A program made the translations under genes and the position numbers. The notes under the pieces are model-generated. The model searched no databases. It had not been told where the DNA came from and saw nothing but the letters and a program-made list of their open reading frames with translations. A DNA stretch of 64,000 nt. It comes from Thalassotalea sp. HSM 43. GTDB lineage: Bacteria; Pseudomonadota; Gammaproteobacteria; Enterobacterales; Alteromonadaceae. Shown here piece by piece: positions 1 through 10,293 of this stretch (position 1 is its first letter; the number at the start of each line of letters is the position of its first letter). The stretch spans positions 434,001 to 498,000 of the forward strand of contig NZ_CP038493.1 in assembly GCF_004752005.1 (NCBI RefSeq), read 5' to 3'.

Positions 1-531
1 GCCCATAGCTAATGGCGAACTGTTTGCGACATACGAATAGCCCAATTGCACTAACTGACCAGAGAAGAATAAAGCATGCAAATTGGTTGCTCCGCGGCCT
101 TGTTCGCCCTGCTCTTTTTCAGCGAGAACGCCAGACTTTCGCAAATGCTGACGCAATGGCACAGACAATTTACGAGAAAATTTGCTTAATGCTTTGCCAT
201 CATTGGTATCTAAGGTTTCAATCCGCAAGTCTTCATAACGAAAGTCATCGCCAAGTTGCTCGGCAATCGCTTCAACACGGTTGTATTCAGGTAACTCTAA
301 TGGTTCACCTAACGCCGCGAACCATTGGCGAGCAAAAATCAGGCGGGTTAATGGTAGCTTCTGAATAAGCACGTCTACCTGACTTTTTTCATAAACATGA
401 AATTCCACCAAACCTTCATTTTTCTTCAGTTTGATAAACCCGTAGATATCATTCCAACCGGCTTTTTCTTGTATTTCTGCCGCACACTCGTTTTCAAAAC
501 CGGGACGACAATATAAATAAATGACATTCAT
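1..531 (-). CDS. rlmM: 23S rRNA 2'-O-ribose (C2498) methyltransferase RlmM, N-terminal part
   Basis: Methylates the 2'-O of C2498 in 23S rRNA using SAM; cytoplasmic. The 177 visible codons begin MNVIYLYCRPGFENECAAEI and continue through the THUMP-like N-terminal region (LPLTRLIFARQWFA near residue 60, LSVPLRQHLRKSGV near 130). The gene runs off the left edge before the Rossmann methyltransferase domain, so the C-terminal half is outside the window. The ATG overlaps the stop of the DUF423 gene (TAATG), implying translational coupling. The gcvA-ygdD-rlmM order is also found in Escherichia coli, which supports the assignment. Partial only because of the window boundary, with no sign of damage. 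Confidence 0.9.
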   Translation of the reverse strand, partial: MNVIYLYCRPGFENECAAEIQEKAGWNDIYGFIKLKKNEGLVEFHVYEKSQVDVLIQKLPLTRLIFARQWFAALGEPLELPEYNRVEAIAEQLGDDFRYEDLRIETLDTNDGKALSKFSRKLSVPLRQHLRKSGVLAEKEQGEQGRGATNLHALFFSGQLVQLGYSYVANSSPLAMG

Positions 532-896
532 TAATGTTTTTTTCCTATAGAAATAGCCAAGCATAACCAGCCTAAAACAAAAGCCATACCACCGACTGGA
601 GCGACATTAGCCAAAAAGCCGATATGTAAAAAGCTTTTTGTAATGATAGAGCCACAAAACAATATTATGCCAGTCACAAACCCATAACTGGCGACTTTTG
701 CCGATATATGTTGCTCAAATAAGCTGATTGACGACACTAACGCCAATATATGAACAAAACCAAAACTGACGGCAATGATCAGGTTTTTCAATGTTTGCGG
801 CGGCAAATCATTGGCCCCATGAGACAACCACGCGCTGAATAATACCAGACTTGCACCGCTGACGCCGACAAATGCGGCTAAGCTAGCTCGGATCAT
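531..896 (-). CDS. ygdD: DUF423 family inner-membrane protein (YgdD-like)
   Basis: A 121-residue hydrophobic protein with about four predicted membrane segments (roughly residues 5-25, 38-60, 68-90, 96-116). Family marks include LSHGANDLPP after the first segment and APVGGMAFVLGW near the C terminus. DUF423 proteins have no established biochemical role. It lies between an alpha/beta hydrolase (4-base ATGA overlap upstream) and rlmM (TAATG overlap downstream), so the three are very likely co-transcribed. The neighbourhood with gcvA and rlmM matches that of E. coli ygdD. Confidence 0.88.
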   Translation of the reverse strand: MIRASLAAFVGVSGASLVLFSAWLSHGANDLPPQTLKNLIIAVSFGFVHILALVSSISLFEQHISAKVASYGFVTGIILFCGSIITKSFLHIGFLANVAPVGGMAFVLGWLCLAISIGKKH

Positions 897-1528
897 GAGT
901 GTTGCTCCATAAATTGCACCATAGATGCAATCGCCTGTGCCAAATGTTGCTGATGACTATGACCTGAACGAACTCTTGGTTTCAAATCATGATCGCCATC
1001 GGCGAAAAATTGCAATTCAATTGTCTTGGGTAACTGATAGCCGTCAATATCCTGCTTATTACCCAACGCATCTCTCTCACCCTGCAGTATAAGTACTGGC
1101 TTAGTCGCCTGCAGTAACGGCTCCAATCTGGTTTTTTCAAGCTTCTTTGGCGGATGAAACGGGTAACCTAAGGCAACAACCCCAAGTACTTTTTCATGGT
1201 CGCTGACTAATGCCGCCACTCTAGAGCCCATCGACTTACCTGCGACAAACAAGGGTAAATCATCATTATATTTTGCCAACCGTTCAGCAAAACTTTGTTC
1301 GAGCGCAGGCATACGGTTTGGCGGTCGGCGTTTGCCATCGAGCGCCCGTTGCTGCATATAAGGAAAATTGAAGCGATATACATTAATGCCTTTGGCGACG
1401 AGGCCATCGGTCACAATCTGCATAAACTCGCTGTCAAAAGCAGCGCCAGCACCATGGGCGAAAATAATCGACGCTATGGCGTTGTCGGCTTTATCTAAAT
1501 GCCATGTTAAATCGTCAACAACACTCAT
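893..1528 (-). CDS. alpha/beta hydrolase fold protein, KANL3/Tex30-like
   Basis: A 211-residue cytoplasmic protein without a signal peptide. The order is typical of small dienelactone-hydrolase-like enzymes: IIFAHGAGAAFDS (oxyanion-hole region, residues 21-33), the nucleophile elbow GKSMGSR (residues 97-103, Ser99 presumed nucleophile), LILQGERDALG (acid region, near 147-157) and GDHDLK (catalytic His, near 178). The substrate is unknown. The start overlaps nothing upstream, and the stop overlaps the DUF423 start by four bases. gcvA ends five bases upstream, so it may belong to the gcvA transcript. Family and fold are secure; function is not. Confidence 0.8.
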   Translation of the reverse strand: MSVVDDLTWHLDKADNAIASIIFAHGAGAAFDSEFMQIVTDGLVAKGINVYRFNFPYMQQRALDGKRRPPNRMPALEQSFAERLAKYNDDLPLFVAGKSMGSRVAALVSDHEKVLGVVALGYPFHPPKKLEKTRLEPLLQATKPVLILQGERDALGNKQDIDGYQLPKTIELQFFADGDHDLKPRVRSGHSHQQHLAQAIASMVQFMEQHS

Positions 1529-1532
1529 TGGA

Positions 1533-2441
1533 CTAACCAGCCTCCGGGTTAAATTGTTCTTGCTCTGCGGCTTGTATCACCCATTCAATGAACTGTGCTA
1601 TCCGCGGCGTATCCAAATGCTCATCACGGCAGACCACATAATAAGCGTCTTTGTTTACTAATACCTGTTCAAACGGCATCACTAACCTGCCGGCATCAAG
1701 TTCTGGTTTGGCTAAGGTATTATTTACCAAAGCGACGCCTTGACCATGAATCGCCGCTTGCAGTACCAATGCCGAATGGCTAAAAATAGGGCCTTGTTCC
1801 ACTTTTTTTGAACTCAGTGCGCAGGACTTGTACCAGCGTTTCCAGTCTTTTCTTGAGCTATCATGCAGTAAAGTATGATGCTGTAAATCATCTACATTGA
1901 TGATCGGCTGCTCTGACGTTAATAACATCGGCGAGCATACTGGAATCAAATACTCGGTAAATATTTTTTGTGCATGAACATTAGGCCAAGGGCCCCGGCC
2001 GTAGTAAAAAGCAATATCGACACTGTCGACTAAGGTATCGTCTTCGTCATCATCGGCTTTGATACGCACATCAATATCAGGATAGAGTTTATGAAACTCA
2101 CTTAATTTTGGCACCAACCATAAAATCGCTAAGCTCGGCTGAATACTCACCGTGATGGCGCCCTTCTCGCCTTGCGCCAATAATTTTTGCGTCGCATCCT
2201 GCAACGCGATAAAAATATCTTTAATGTCGAGAAAATACGACTGCCCTTCTTCGGTTAGCAGCAAAGCTCTATTCTTGCGTTTGAACAGTTTAATACCCAA
2301 AAAGCTTTCCAACGCCTTGATTTGATGCGATACCGCTGCTTGAGTAACAAACAGCTCATTGGCAGCCTTGGTAAAGCTAAGGTGTCTTGCTGACGCTTCA
2401 AAAGATTTTAAGGCATTTAATGGGGGTAACCGAGTCGACAT
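1533..2441 (-). CDS. gcvA: LysR-family transcriptional regulator GcvA
   Basis: Regulator of the glycine cleavage system in enterobacteria. The start chosen is the ATG giving MSTRLPPLNALKSFEASARH, which matches the start of known GcvA proteins; an in-frame ATG 21 bases upstream would add seven poorly conserved residues. The N-terminal winged HTH covers about residues 8-65 (FVTQAAVSHQIKALE is the recognition helix region), followed by the LysR substrate-binding domain (90-295) with DVDIAFYYGRGPWPN typical of GcvA. Expected length is about 305 residues; this has 302. It is followed by the hydrolase, ygdD and rlmM genes. No glycine cleavage gene lies in the window, so the target is assumed from the family. 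Confidence 0.9.
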   Translation of the reverse strand: MSTRLPPLNALKSFEASARHLSFTKAANELFVTQAAVSHQIKALESFLGIKLFKRKNRALLLTEEGQSYFLDIKDIFIALQDATQKLLAQGEKGAITVSIQPSLAILWLVPKLSEFHKLYPDIDVRIKADDDEDDTLVDSVDIAFYYGRGPWPNVHAQKIFTEYLIPVCSPMLLTSEQPIINVDDLQHHTLLHDSSRKDWKRWYKSCALSSKKVEQGPIFSHSALVLQAAIHGQGVALVNNTLAKPELDAGRLVMPFEQVLVNKDAYYVVCRDEHLDTPRIAQFIEWVIQAAEQEQFNPEAG

Positions 2442-2659
2442 GTGTATGATGCATGGTTCCATTACTATTTCTAATGCGAATTATACGTGCGTTTGTGATC
2501 GACATCTACGCTTTGTTTACAAAATATGGTGGTTTCAGCCAGTTTGTAACCGGCTTTTGTGCACTATTACAAAGCATTACAAAGCGGATCAAACCGTTAC
2601 TTGTTAAATTAATGTTGCACTGGTTTAATAGCCGCAGTTAAGAAACGAGGGTTATTCAA

Positions 2660-2947
2660 ATGAGAAACATTAAAAAGACTTTAATTGCAATTGCAACGGT
2701 ACTACCATTCTTCGCATTTAATGCTGCTGCTGAAGATTCAGCTGTTACTCAGCAAGAAGCACAGCAAATTCGTGTTGCTGCTATCAGCGTAGAACAATCT
2801 CTTGAGCAAATGCGCACCGACATCAAAGCCGAAGAAGAAGCGGTTGAAGTGACTGCCATGACACAACTAAATGTTGAATACATGGATATGGAAGTTGAAG
2901 AAGATCTTGAGAACAACGAAGAGTATCAAGAACTTGTTGCTGACTAA
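2660..2947 (+). CDS. small acidic exported protein, unrecognised
   Basis: A 95-residue protein with a clear Sec signal peptide (MRNIKKTLIAIATVLPFFAFNAAA, cleavage expected after AAA near residue 24). The mature part is about 70 residues, rich in Glu and Gln (VTQQEAQQIRVAAISVEQSLE; EVEEDLENNEEYQEL) with no Cys, and is probably helical. I do not recognise a family. A good ribosome binding site (ACGAGGG) precedes the ATG, and a strong hairpin terminator follows 33 bases after the stop, so it is a monocistronic real gene. Periplasmic location is inferred from the signal peptide. Confidence 0.7.
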   Translation: MRNIKKTLIAIATVLPFFAFNAAAEDSAVTQQEAQQIRVAAISVEQSLEQMRTDIKAEEEAVEVTAMTQLNVEYMDMEVEEDLENNEEYQELVAD

Positions 2948-2980
2948 TCATCACAACACCATATAGCATATAGAATTCAT

Positions 2981-3008
2981 AAAAAAGGCGCCCTAAGGCG
3001 CCTTTTTT
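2981..3008 (+). terminator. rho-independent terminator after the small acidic exported protein
   Basis: Inverted repeat AAAAAAGGCGCC / GGCGCCTTTTTT around a CTAA loop, with a T-run on the plus strand. The A-run on the other side means it can also end the cysB transcript arriving on the minus strand, whose stop is 31 bases away. Confidence 0.85.
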
Positions 3009-3038
3009 AATGCGTAATTACCTATGTTTTTAAAGCCG

Positions 3039-4109
<1,071 letters not shown>

Positions 4110-4224
4110 TTATATAACTCTTACATCTAAATTTGCACACAGATCCAACAATATGCCGTGATTTCATCCGTAATCAGCCGCTATTCGCCGCGCACCATAG
4201 AATTCAGCACAGGCTAACGCCCAT

Positions 4225-4252
4225 AAAAAAACCGGCCATAAGGCCGGTTTTT
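4225..4252 (-). terminator. rho-independent terminator downstream of topA
   Basis: Inverted repeat ACCGGCC-ATA-AGGCCGGT flanked by an A-run on the plus strand, which reads as a T-run on the minus strand. It lies 17 bases beyond the topA stop. Confidence 0.85.
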
Positions 4253-4268
4253 GAGTCATTGATTACGT

Positions 4269-6932
4269 CTATTTTTTCTTGGCTTTGCTGGTTTTGCTCG
4301 CTTTTGACTTTTTCGTCTGCTCTTCAACCCACTTGCCATCAACAAATTTGGCAACCCAACCGGTGGCTTTACCATCGATTTCGGTCATAACGTATTGCTC
4401 TTTATTCTTTCTTGAATAACGAACAATATAATCGTTGCCATCACCATCTTGTTGCGGCGCATCAGCTAAGTAATAGAACTTAGGTGAAATTCTATCGCGA
4501 AAACGATGTAACTCAGCTACTTTTGGCGCTCTGGTTTCCCTTGATTTAGGGAATGTACTGGCGGCAAGGAAAATACCTGACGCTCCGTCGCGCAACTTAA
4601 AGAACGCATCTGACTTTTCACATTTCAACTCAGGTAAATCAACTGGATCTTCTTTTGGCGGCGCAGCTTCACCGTTCGCCAAAAGTTTACGGGTGTTTTT
4701 ACATTCTGAGTTAGTACAGTCAAAGTACTTACCAAATCGGCCGTTTTTAAGTTCCATATCGCTGCTACAGCGATCACACTCTAATACCGGACCATCATAG
4801 CCTTTGATCTTAAACTCGCCTTTCTCAAGCTTGTAACCATCACAAACCGGATTATTACCGCACACATGCAGCTTACGAGATTCGTCGATCAAATAGCTGT
4901 CCATCGCTGTGCCACACTTGTCACAACGCTTCATCGCCATAAGCGCTTCGGTTTCACGGTCTTCTGACAACACGCTCACCGCTTCTTCACCAGGCGTTAA
5001 GTTCATGGTTTTGGTACAACGTTCCTTAGGTGGTAAGTTGTAGCCAGTACAACCTAAGAAAACACCGGTAGATGCGGTACGTATACCCATTTCACGGCCA
5101 CACTCAGGACATTCGATATTGGTTAAAACTGGCAAGTTTTGCTGCATGCCACCTTCATCCATGTCTTTGTCTGCTTGCTCAAGCTGACCGGTAAAGTCGC
5201 TATAAAACAGGTTTAAAACATCTTTCCAATAGCTTTTGTCTTCGGCGATTTCATCAAGTTGACTTTCCATATTGGCGGTAAAGTCATAATTCATCAGGTG
5301 TTCAAAGCTGCCCGATAATGCATCGGTGACAATTTCACCCATTTTTTCGGCATAAAAACGTTTGCTTTCAAGGCGCACATAACCGCGATCTTGAATGGTC
5401 GAAATAATCGCCGCATAGGTTGATGGACGACCAATGCTACGTTTCTCTAGCTCTTTAACCAATGACGCTTCACCAAATCTTGATGGCGGCTTAGTAAAGT
5501 GCTGTTCAGGATCTAAGTCGACCAAGGTCAGCTTATCGCCAACTTGCAAGTCTGGTAGGTTTACGTCTTTATCGCTAGCACTCTTACCTGTTGAACGGCT
5601 GTGTACTTTCGTCCAACCGTCAAAACGCAAGACTTTACCTTTGGCACGCAACTGATAGTCTGCTGCGGTTATGGTTAAGGTGGTTAAATCATAGCGAGCG
5701 GCGGTCATTTGACAGGCCACAAACTGACGCCATATTAAGTCGTACAATTTACGCGCATCAACTTCCATTTCGCCAAGCAATGCCGCTTCTTTAGTCACAT
5801 TTGAAGGTCGAATCGCCTCATGCGCCTCTTGTGCATTAGCTTTAGCGCCATAGGTTTTAGCACTGTCAGGCAAATAATTTGCACCAAAATTGTCGTTGAT
5901 GTACTGACGACAATTTTCAACCGCTTCTTTTGATAAATTGGTTGAATCGGTACGCATATAAGTAATATGGCCTGCTTCGTATAAACGTTGCGCCAACATC
6001 ATGGTTTTCTTCACCCCAAAACCAAGTCGGGTACTTGCCGCTTGTTGCAGGGTTGATGTGATATATGGTGCAGACGGTGTGCTCTTAGATGGCTTATCTT
6101 CGCGTTTAGTGACCGCATAACTGGCGTCTTGCAACGTCGCTACCGCGTCCATCGCGTCTTTTTCATTATCAACTTTAAAGGTATTACCGGCGTGTTTACT
6201 TACCGCCAGTTTTAACGCGTCACCAGCTGCTGTCGTGGTATTGGCATCAATATCCCAATATTCTTGTGGTACAAACGCTTTGATGTCACGCTCACGCTCA
6301 ACAACCAGTTTTACGGCGACAGACTGTACGCGTCCCGCAGACAAGCCACGAGCAACTTTCTTCCATAATAGTGGGCTTACCATAAAGCCAACAATACGGT
6401 CTAGGAAACGGCGCGCCTGCTGTGCATTTACGCCGTTCATATTTAATTCACTTGGTTGTTCGAAGGCATCTTTAATGGCACTTTGCGTGATCTCATTAAA
6501 CACCACACGACGAAAACGTTCGTCATCACCACCAATAACTTCTTTTAAATGCCAGGCAATCGCTTCTCCCTCGCGATCCAAATCCGTCGCGAGATAAATG
6601 GTGTCGGCTTTCTCTGCCAGCTTTTTAAGGTCATCAACAACCTTTTCTTTGCCAGGCAATACCGCGTAAGTCGCTTGCCAATCTTTTTCCGGGTTGATAC
6701 CCATACGATTAAACAAAGCAACTTTTTCACGTTTCTTTTTATAGCGCTCCTTTTGCGCAGGCGTCATCTTGCGAACTTCCGCAGGAGATTTGGTTGCTGC
6801 TTTCTTGCCACCCGAAGTTGGAAGATCGCGAATATGACCAACGCTGGATTTCACCACGTAGTCTTTGCCCAAGTACTTGTTAATTGTTTTCGCTTTGGCT
6901 GGCGACTCCACAATTACCAGAGATTTAGCCAT
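4269..6932 (-). CDS. topA: DNA topoisomerase I (type IA)
   Basis: Relaxes negative supercoils through a 5'-phosphotyrosine intermediate. The 887-residue protein begins [20 protein letters not shown] (Toprim, with Glu9) and carries the Toprim acidic motif DLDREGE at residues 117-123. The active-site tyrosine is Tyr325 in [11 protein letters not shown]. Three C-terminal zinc ribbons follow, with Cys pairs in [15 protein letters not shown] and [10 protein letters not shown], then two topoisomerase C-terminal repeats and a Lys-rich tail. Size and layout match gammaproteobacterial TopA (865 residues in E. coli). It sits between cysB and a lipoprotein gene and has its own terminator. Confidence 0.97.
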   Translation of the reverse strand: MAKSLVIVESPAKAKTINKYLGKDYVVKSSVGHIRDLPTSGGKKAATKSPAEVRKMTPAQKERYKKKREKVALFNRMGINPEKDWQATYAVLPGKEKVVDDLKKLAEKADTIYLATDLDREGEAIAWHLKEVIGGDDERFRRVVFNEITQSAIKDAFEQPSELNMNGVNAQQARRFLDRIVGFMVSPLLWKKVARGLSAGRVQSVAVKLVVERERDIKAFVPQEYWDIDANTTTAAGDALKLAVSKHAGNTFKVDNEKDAMDAVATLQDASYAVTKREDKPSKSTPSAPYITSTLQQAASTRLGFGVKKTMMLAQRLYEAGHITYMRTDSTNLSKEAVENCRQYINDNFGANYLPDSAKTYGAKANAQEAHEAIRPSNVTKEAALLGEMEVDARKLYDLIWRQFVACQMTAARYDLTTLTITAADYQLRAKGKVLRFDGWTKVHSRSTGKSASDKDVNLPDLQVGDKLTLVDLDPEQHFTKPPSRFGEASLVKELEKRSIGRPSTYAAIISTIQDRGYVRLESKRFYAEKMGEIVTDALSGSFEHLMNYDFTANMESQLDEIAEDKSYWKDVLNLFYSDFTGQLEQADKDMDEGGMQQNLPVLTNIECPECGREMGIRTASTGVFLGCTGYNLPPKERCTKTMNLTPGEEAVSVLSEDRETEALMAMKRCDKCGTAMDSYLIDESRKLHVCGNNPVCDGYKLEKGEFKIKGYDGPVLECDRCSSDMELKNGRFGKYFDCTNSECKNTRKLLANGEAAPPKEDPVDLPELKCEKSDAFFKLRDGASGIFLAASTFPKSRETRAPKVAELHRFRDRISPKFYYLADAPQQDGDGNDYIVRYSRKNKEQYVMTEIDGKATGWVAKFVDGKWVEEQTKKSKASKTSKAKKK

Positions 6933-7283
6933 AAATTTGTACTTTCCTTTATGCCGGTTTCAATTGCCGGTACATCTAATATGCAAGATATAAAATTAAC
7001 AGTGAGTCGTAAATTACTCTGCTTATATATAGATACATATACAAGCGATTGTTATTAGGTATATATGTAAAATTTCCCAGTGACAAGCACTAATTTTTTT
7101 AAAAAGTGGAAATTTGATTATTAGATAGGTTCAAAATTACATTTTTCAAGGCGCCATAATAATCAAAACTTTACGGCATAATAAAGAAAAAAATGTGAAA
7201 AATATCAATTTGATGGCTATTCGCTTAAATAAAAAGCAGTTTGCCAACAATTCGCCTTACTTATTAAAATTAATTCTCAGATA
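6933..7283. other. AT-rich intergenic stretch, no gene seen
   Basis: About 350 bases between the divergent side of topA and the terminator of the Ig-repeat lipoprotein. It is AT-rich with many short stops in all frames. It must contain the topA promoter (minus strand), but I cannot choose a convincing -35/-10 pair. No RNA gene or repeat was recognised. Confidence 0.5.
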
Positions 7284-7310
7284 TAAAAAAAGCCTCCGAA
7301 GAGGCTTTTT
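7284..7310 (-). terminator. rho-independent terminator of the Ig-repeat lipoprotein gene
   Basis: AAAAAGCCTC-CGAA-GAGGCTTTTT hairpin. Read on the minus strand it ends in a T-run, 17 bases after the stop codon of the lipoprotein gene. Confidence 0.85.
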
Positions 7311-7326
7311 AGTCTTTTAGTCTTTT

Positions 7327-10062
7327 TTATGGCACCGCTGATATCACAATTGGGTAAGCAGTAAAAACAGTTGAATGTCCCGAAGGCGTGGTCACTTCCA
7401 CCAACAATGATCCAGTTTTTGGCTCGTCTTCACCTTCAATAGTAACCTGAAAAGCACGGCCACCATTACGGTTTTCGTTTGGCCATACAAAGCTATCAGG
7501 ACCGACTATCGAACCAGCCGTTGCCGTAAATTCAACAACCGTACCTTGTGGCATTGGCTGATTATGTAAATCAGCAATTACCACACTTGCCCAAGCTGAG
7601 TTTTCACCTTGAATGTTAACCACACCGTCGTTATCAACACCATTGACAGGATCGGCATCAGCATCACCGTCACCATTTTGTGTCCATAATGCCTCGCTAC
7701 CGGACATAACTAATCTAATTTCACCACGTACGGTCAATGATGTTTGATCAGCACAGCCTTCTGCTTCGCCAAGACCTTCTGCACATAAACTACCATTGTA
7801 TATAGTATCGGCGGCTTCATAGGTGCCTGAGTTGTCGAAATCAATATAGGTTTCATTTTCAGCACCAGCAACCGCACGGTCGAAAACACCGTCTTCGTTG
7901 TGATCAACAAATGCTTCTGGTAAATCATATGGATTACCTGATATGTCATTGTTGTTTTGGAAAGCTTGTAACTCTGTTTGCGCATGACCGGCAAGAACCG
8001 TGCTGCCATCAAAGCGACCGTTACCGTTCAAATCAACAAAAGACTCTTCACCAATAGCATGCGCCAATATCGTCGCACGACCACCGACACGGTTACCTAA
8101 GGTTAAATCAATTGGGTTAATAACCGCTGGGGTTGCATCTTCCGGTCCTGTCGGGTGAGGAGCTTGACTGGTCCAAACCACTGTACATGCACCTGCCATT
8201 ATCACACACGACGGTTCAATAGAACCACCCTCAGTGGTAAATGAGACCGCCGTGCCATCTGGTGCCGGGTTGTTAAACGCATCGGCAAGACGTGCAGTAA
8301 TCGCCACTTCGGTGCCATCAACGTCCCAGCCTTCCGGGTTAAGTGTTTCAGCAGATAGAGTGAAGCTGTCTTGATCAGGAATACCCGTTGAAATAACCAA
8401 CAAGCTAGATTGCGATGAAATCGCCGGTACCAAACCATTGATGGTCGCGGTCACACGCACTGATGTCGAAACCGTTCCAGAATTAACCACGGTTTGCACC
8501 ACACCATTGCTGTCTGTTGTTGCCTGGATAGGGTCAAGAGCAACACCACCAAGGTCGGTATTTAAACCAAAATCTACCAATGTATTTGGCACCGGGTTAC
8601 CGTTAACATCTAATACGCGGAATTTAACCGTAGAGCTTTCCGTACCACCAACACCTCTTAGGGAAATGTTTTCAGGTGATGCACTAACAAACTCTATACT
8701 ACCCGCATCTGCGGCTAATACGTTTACATTAACCGTGGCTGTTAAGTTAACACCGCCGGCATTAGCAGAAACGTTGATTGGATCATCACCAATACAGCCT
8801 TGTGCTAAATAAGTACTGCTTGCACTACCATTTGACGTAGTAACCGGCGAGCCAAGAGCTGCGGTACCCGCAATGGCACAATTTGAGCTGAATTCAACGT
8901 CAACGGGTAAGTTGTAAACATTGCCCATATCGTCTTTGATATCAACCGTGACAACCGTTGTACCACCAGCAGACACCGTTGCTAGAGAAAGCTCAGCAAC
9001 CCCTTCAGTGAACGGGTCACCACTACCCATTTGCAGGTCGGTAGCACCAATAACAATCAATTTCTCGCCTGTTTCACCGTCTTTTAGGCTGGCCGATACA
9101 GTATCAGCACCTAAAGCGTTACCCGCGTAAATATCAACAATGGCTTGGTTATTTTCATCGGTAATGGCGGTCGGAATTGGAATTTCACCTAAATCACTTG
9201 AAAAAGTAACGATCACATCATCTGAAATGCCTATTACAGTCGCAATCAATTGACCAGGTGTAGTGGCGTTAATGACGGATATTTCATTCATTGTGCCAGG
9301 TTCAACCATGATCACATCGACAGTTACCGCCGAAACCTGATCGCCTTCAGTAGCAAAACCAATGGTATTGAATTGACCGCTGGAACTTGTTGCTGTCACT
9401 GTACCAGCGCCTTTGACATCACCGGCTGTTAGCATAATTGTGGCGACACCATTTGCATCAGTCAGTGCCGTACCACTGGCAGGATCGAGATTACCCAAGG
9501 TTGAGCTAAAGGTAACGACATCGCCAACAAGTGGTTCGCTGCCATCTAGTACCGTAGCGGTTAATGTTGCCGGATTAAGTTTATCAATGGAAACACGGTC
9601 AATGTCTAAAAGTACGGTGACAGCGTAATTATCACTGCCCTCATTAGATGGGTCAGTACTGGCACCATCACCGGCAGATTCAAAACCAACCGTGGCACTT
9701 TCACCAGTGTCAATACTGGCGGTGACACTACCTGCGCCTTGCACATCGCCGGCGATTAAGCCAATAATTGCAATACCGTTACTATTGGTTAATGCGGTTG
9801 CAGATTCAACGTCAAAAAGGGCAATATCAGAATCGAAACTGACTACCACGCCTTGTTGTGCTTCACCGTTAGATTTAACGGTTGCGGTAACAGTAGCTGG
9901 GGATGTTGCACTAAGACTTGTATTATCGATTTCGACTTCAATGGTTGTTGTCGGTTGAGTCGGGTCGGTACCTTCCTCGTCCTTACCAGTAAACGAATCA
10001 CCATCACAAGCTGTAAGAAACACTAGCGCGAACAGGTAAAAAAGATGCTTAAGCGGCTTCAT
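7327..10062 (-). CDS. large lipoprotein with bacterial Ig-like (Big_1/invasin-type) repeats and Ca-loop motifs
   Basis: Start set at MKPLKHLFYLFALVFLTACDG, because GGAGAG lies just upstream and the lipobox LTAC (Cys19) follows directly; an upstream in-frame start lacks both. The 911-residue product has a low-complexity linker (residues 25-45), then at least five Ig-like repeats of about 90-100 residues. The first two are clearest, each with a conserved block ALT(N/D)(S/A)NG(I/V)A and (I/L)(I/T)AGDV. The later part carries Asp-rich loops DLNGNGRFDG, DHNEDGVFDR and DFDNSGTYE, resembling EF-hand or dockerin-type Ca-binding loops. A final Ig-like domain ends in TAYPIVISAVP. It is probably anchored in the outer membrane. 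A structural or adhesive role is inferred; no enzyme domain is visible. Confidence 0.78.
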   Translation of the reverse strand: MKPLKHLFYLFALVFLTACDGDSFTGKDEEGTDPTQPTTTIEVEIDNTSLSATSPATVTATVKSNGEAQQGVVVSFDSDIALFDVESATALTNSNGIAIIGLIAGDVQGAGSVTASIDTGESATVGFESAGDGASTDPSNEGSDNYAVTVLLDIDRVSIDKLNPATLTATVLDGSEPLVGDVVTFSSTLGNLDPASGTALTDANGVATIMLTAGDVKGAGTVTATSSSGQFNTIGFATEGDQVSAVTVDVIMVEPGTMNEISVINATTPGQLIATVIGISDDVIVTFSSDLGEIPIPTAITDENNQAIVDIYAGNALGADTVSASLKDGETGEKLIVIGATDLQMGSGDPFTEGVAELSLATVSAGGTTVVTVDIKDDMGNVYNLPVDVEFSSNCAIAGTAALGSPVTTSNGSASSTYLAQGCIGDDPINVSANAGGVNLTATVNVNVLAADAGSIEFVSASPENISLRGVGGTESSTVKFRVLDVNGNPVPNTLVDFGLNTDLGGVALDPIQATTDSNGVVQTVVNSGTVSTSVRVTATINGLVPAISSQSSLLVISTGIPDQDSFTLSAETLNPEGWDVDGTEVAITARLADAFNNPAPDGTAVSFTTEGGSIEPSCVIMAGACTVVWTSQAPHPTGPEDATPAVINPIDLTLGNRVGGRATILAHAIGEESFVDLNGNGRFDGSTVLAGHAQTELQAFQNNNDISGNPYDLPEAFVDHNEDGVFDRAVAGAENETYIDFDNSGTYEAADTIYNGSLCAEGLGEAEGCADQTSLTVRGEIRLVMSGSEALWTQNGDGDADADPVNGVDNDGVVNIQGENSAWASVVIADLHNQPMPQGTVVEFTATAGSIVGPDSFVWPNENRNGGRAFQVTIEGEDEPKTGSLLVEVTTPSGHSTVFTAYPIVISAVP

Positions 10063-10293
10063 AAAAAGCTCTCTCCCTGAATTTATTGTTATTTTGTCAG
10101 CAATCATCTTAACCGATTAGAAACAAAATAGTTACCTTTAAATACAAAATTTTTATTGTCGTTAACGAGGCTGTTAGGCAACATGATGTGCGTAATAAAA
10201 AGTCAGGCAATAGAATTAACAAAGACTTAACAATTAAAACGAAAATGACGTAGAATTGTCTGAATACAATAGAAATTCAACAAGAGTTGTTAT

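Noticed and set aside
2442-2462. Longer gcvA start
   Set aside because: It adds seven residues (MEPCIIH) absent from known GcvA proteins; MSTRLPPLNALKSF is the conserved start.
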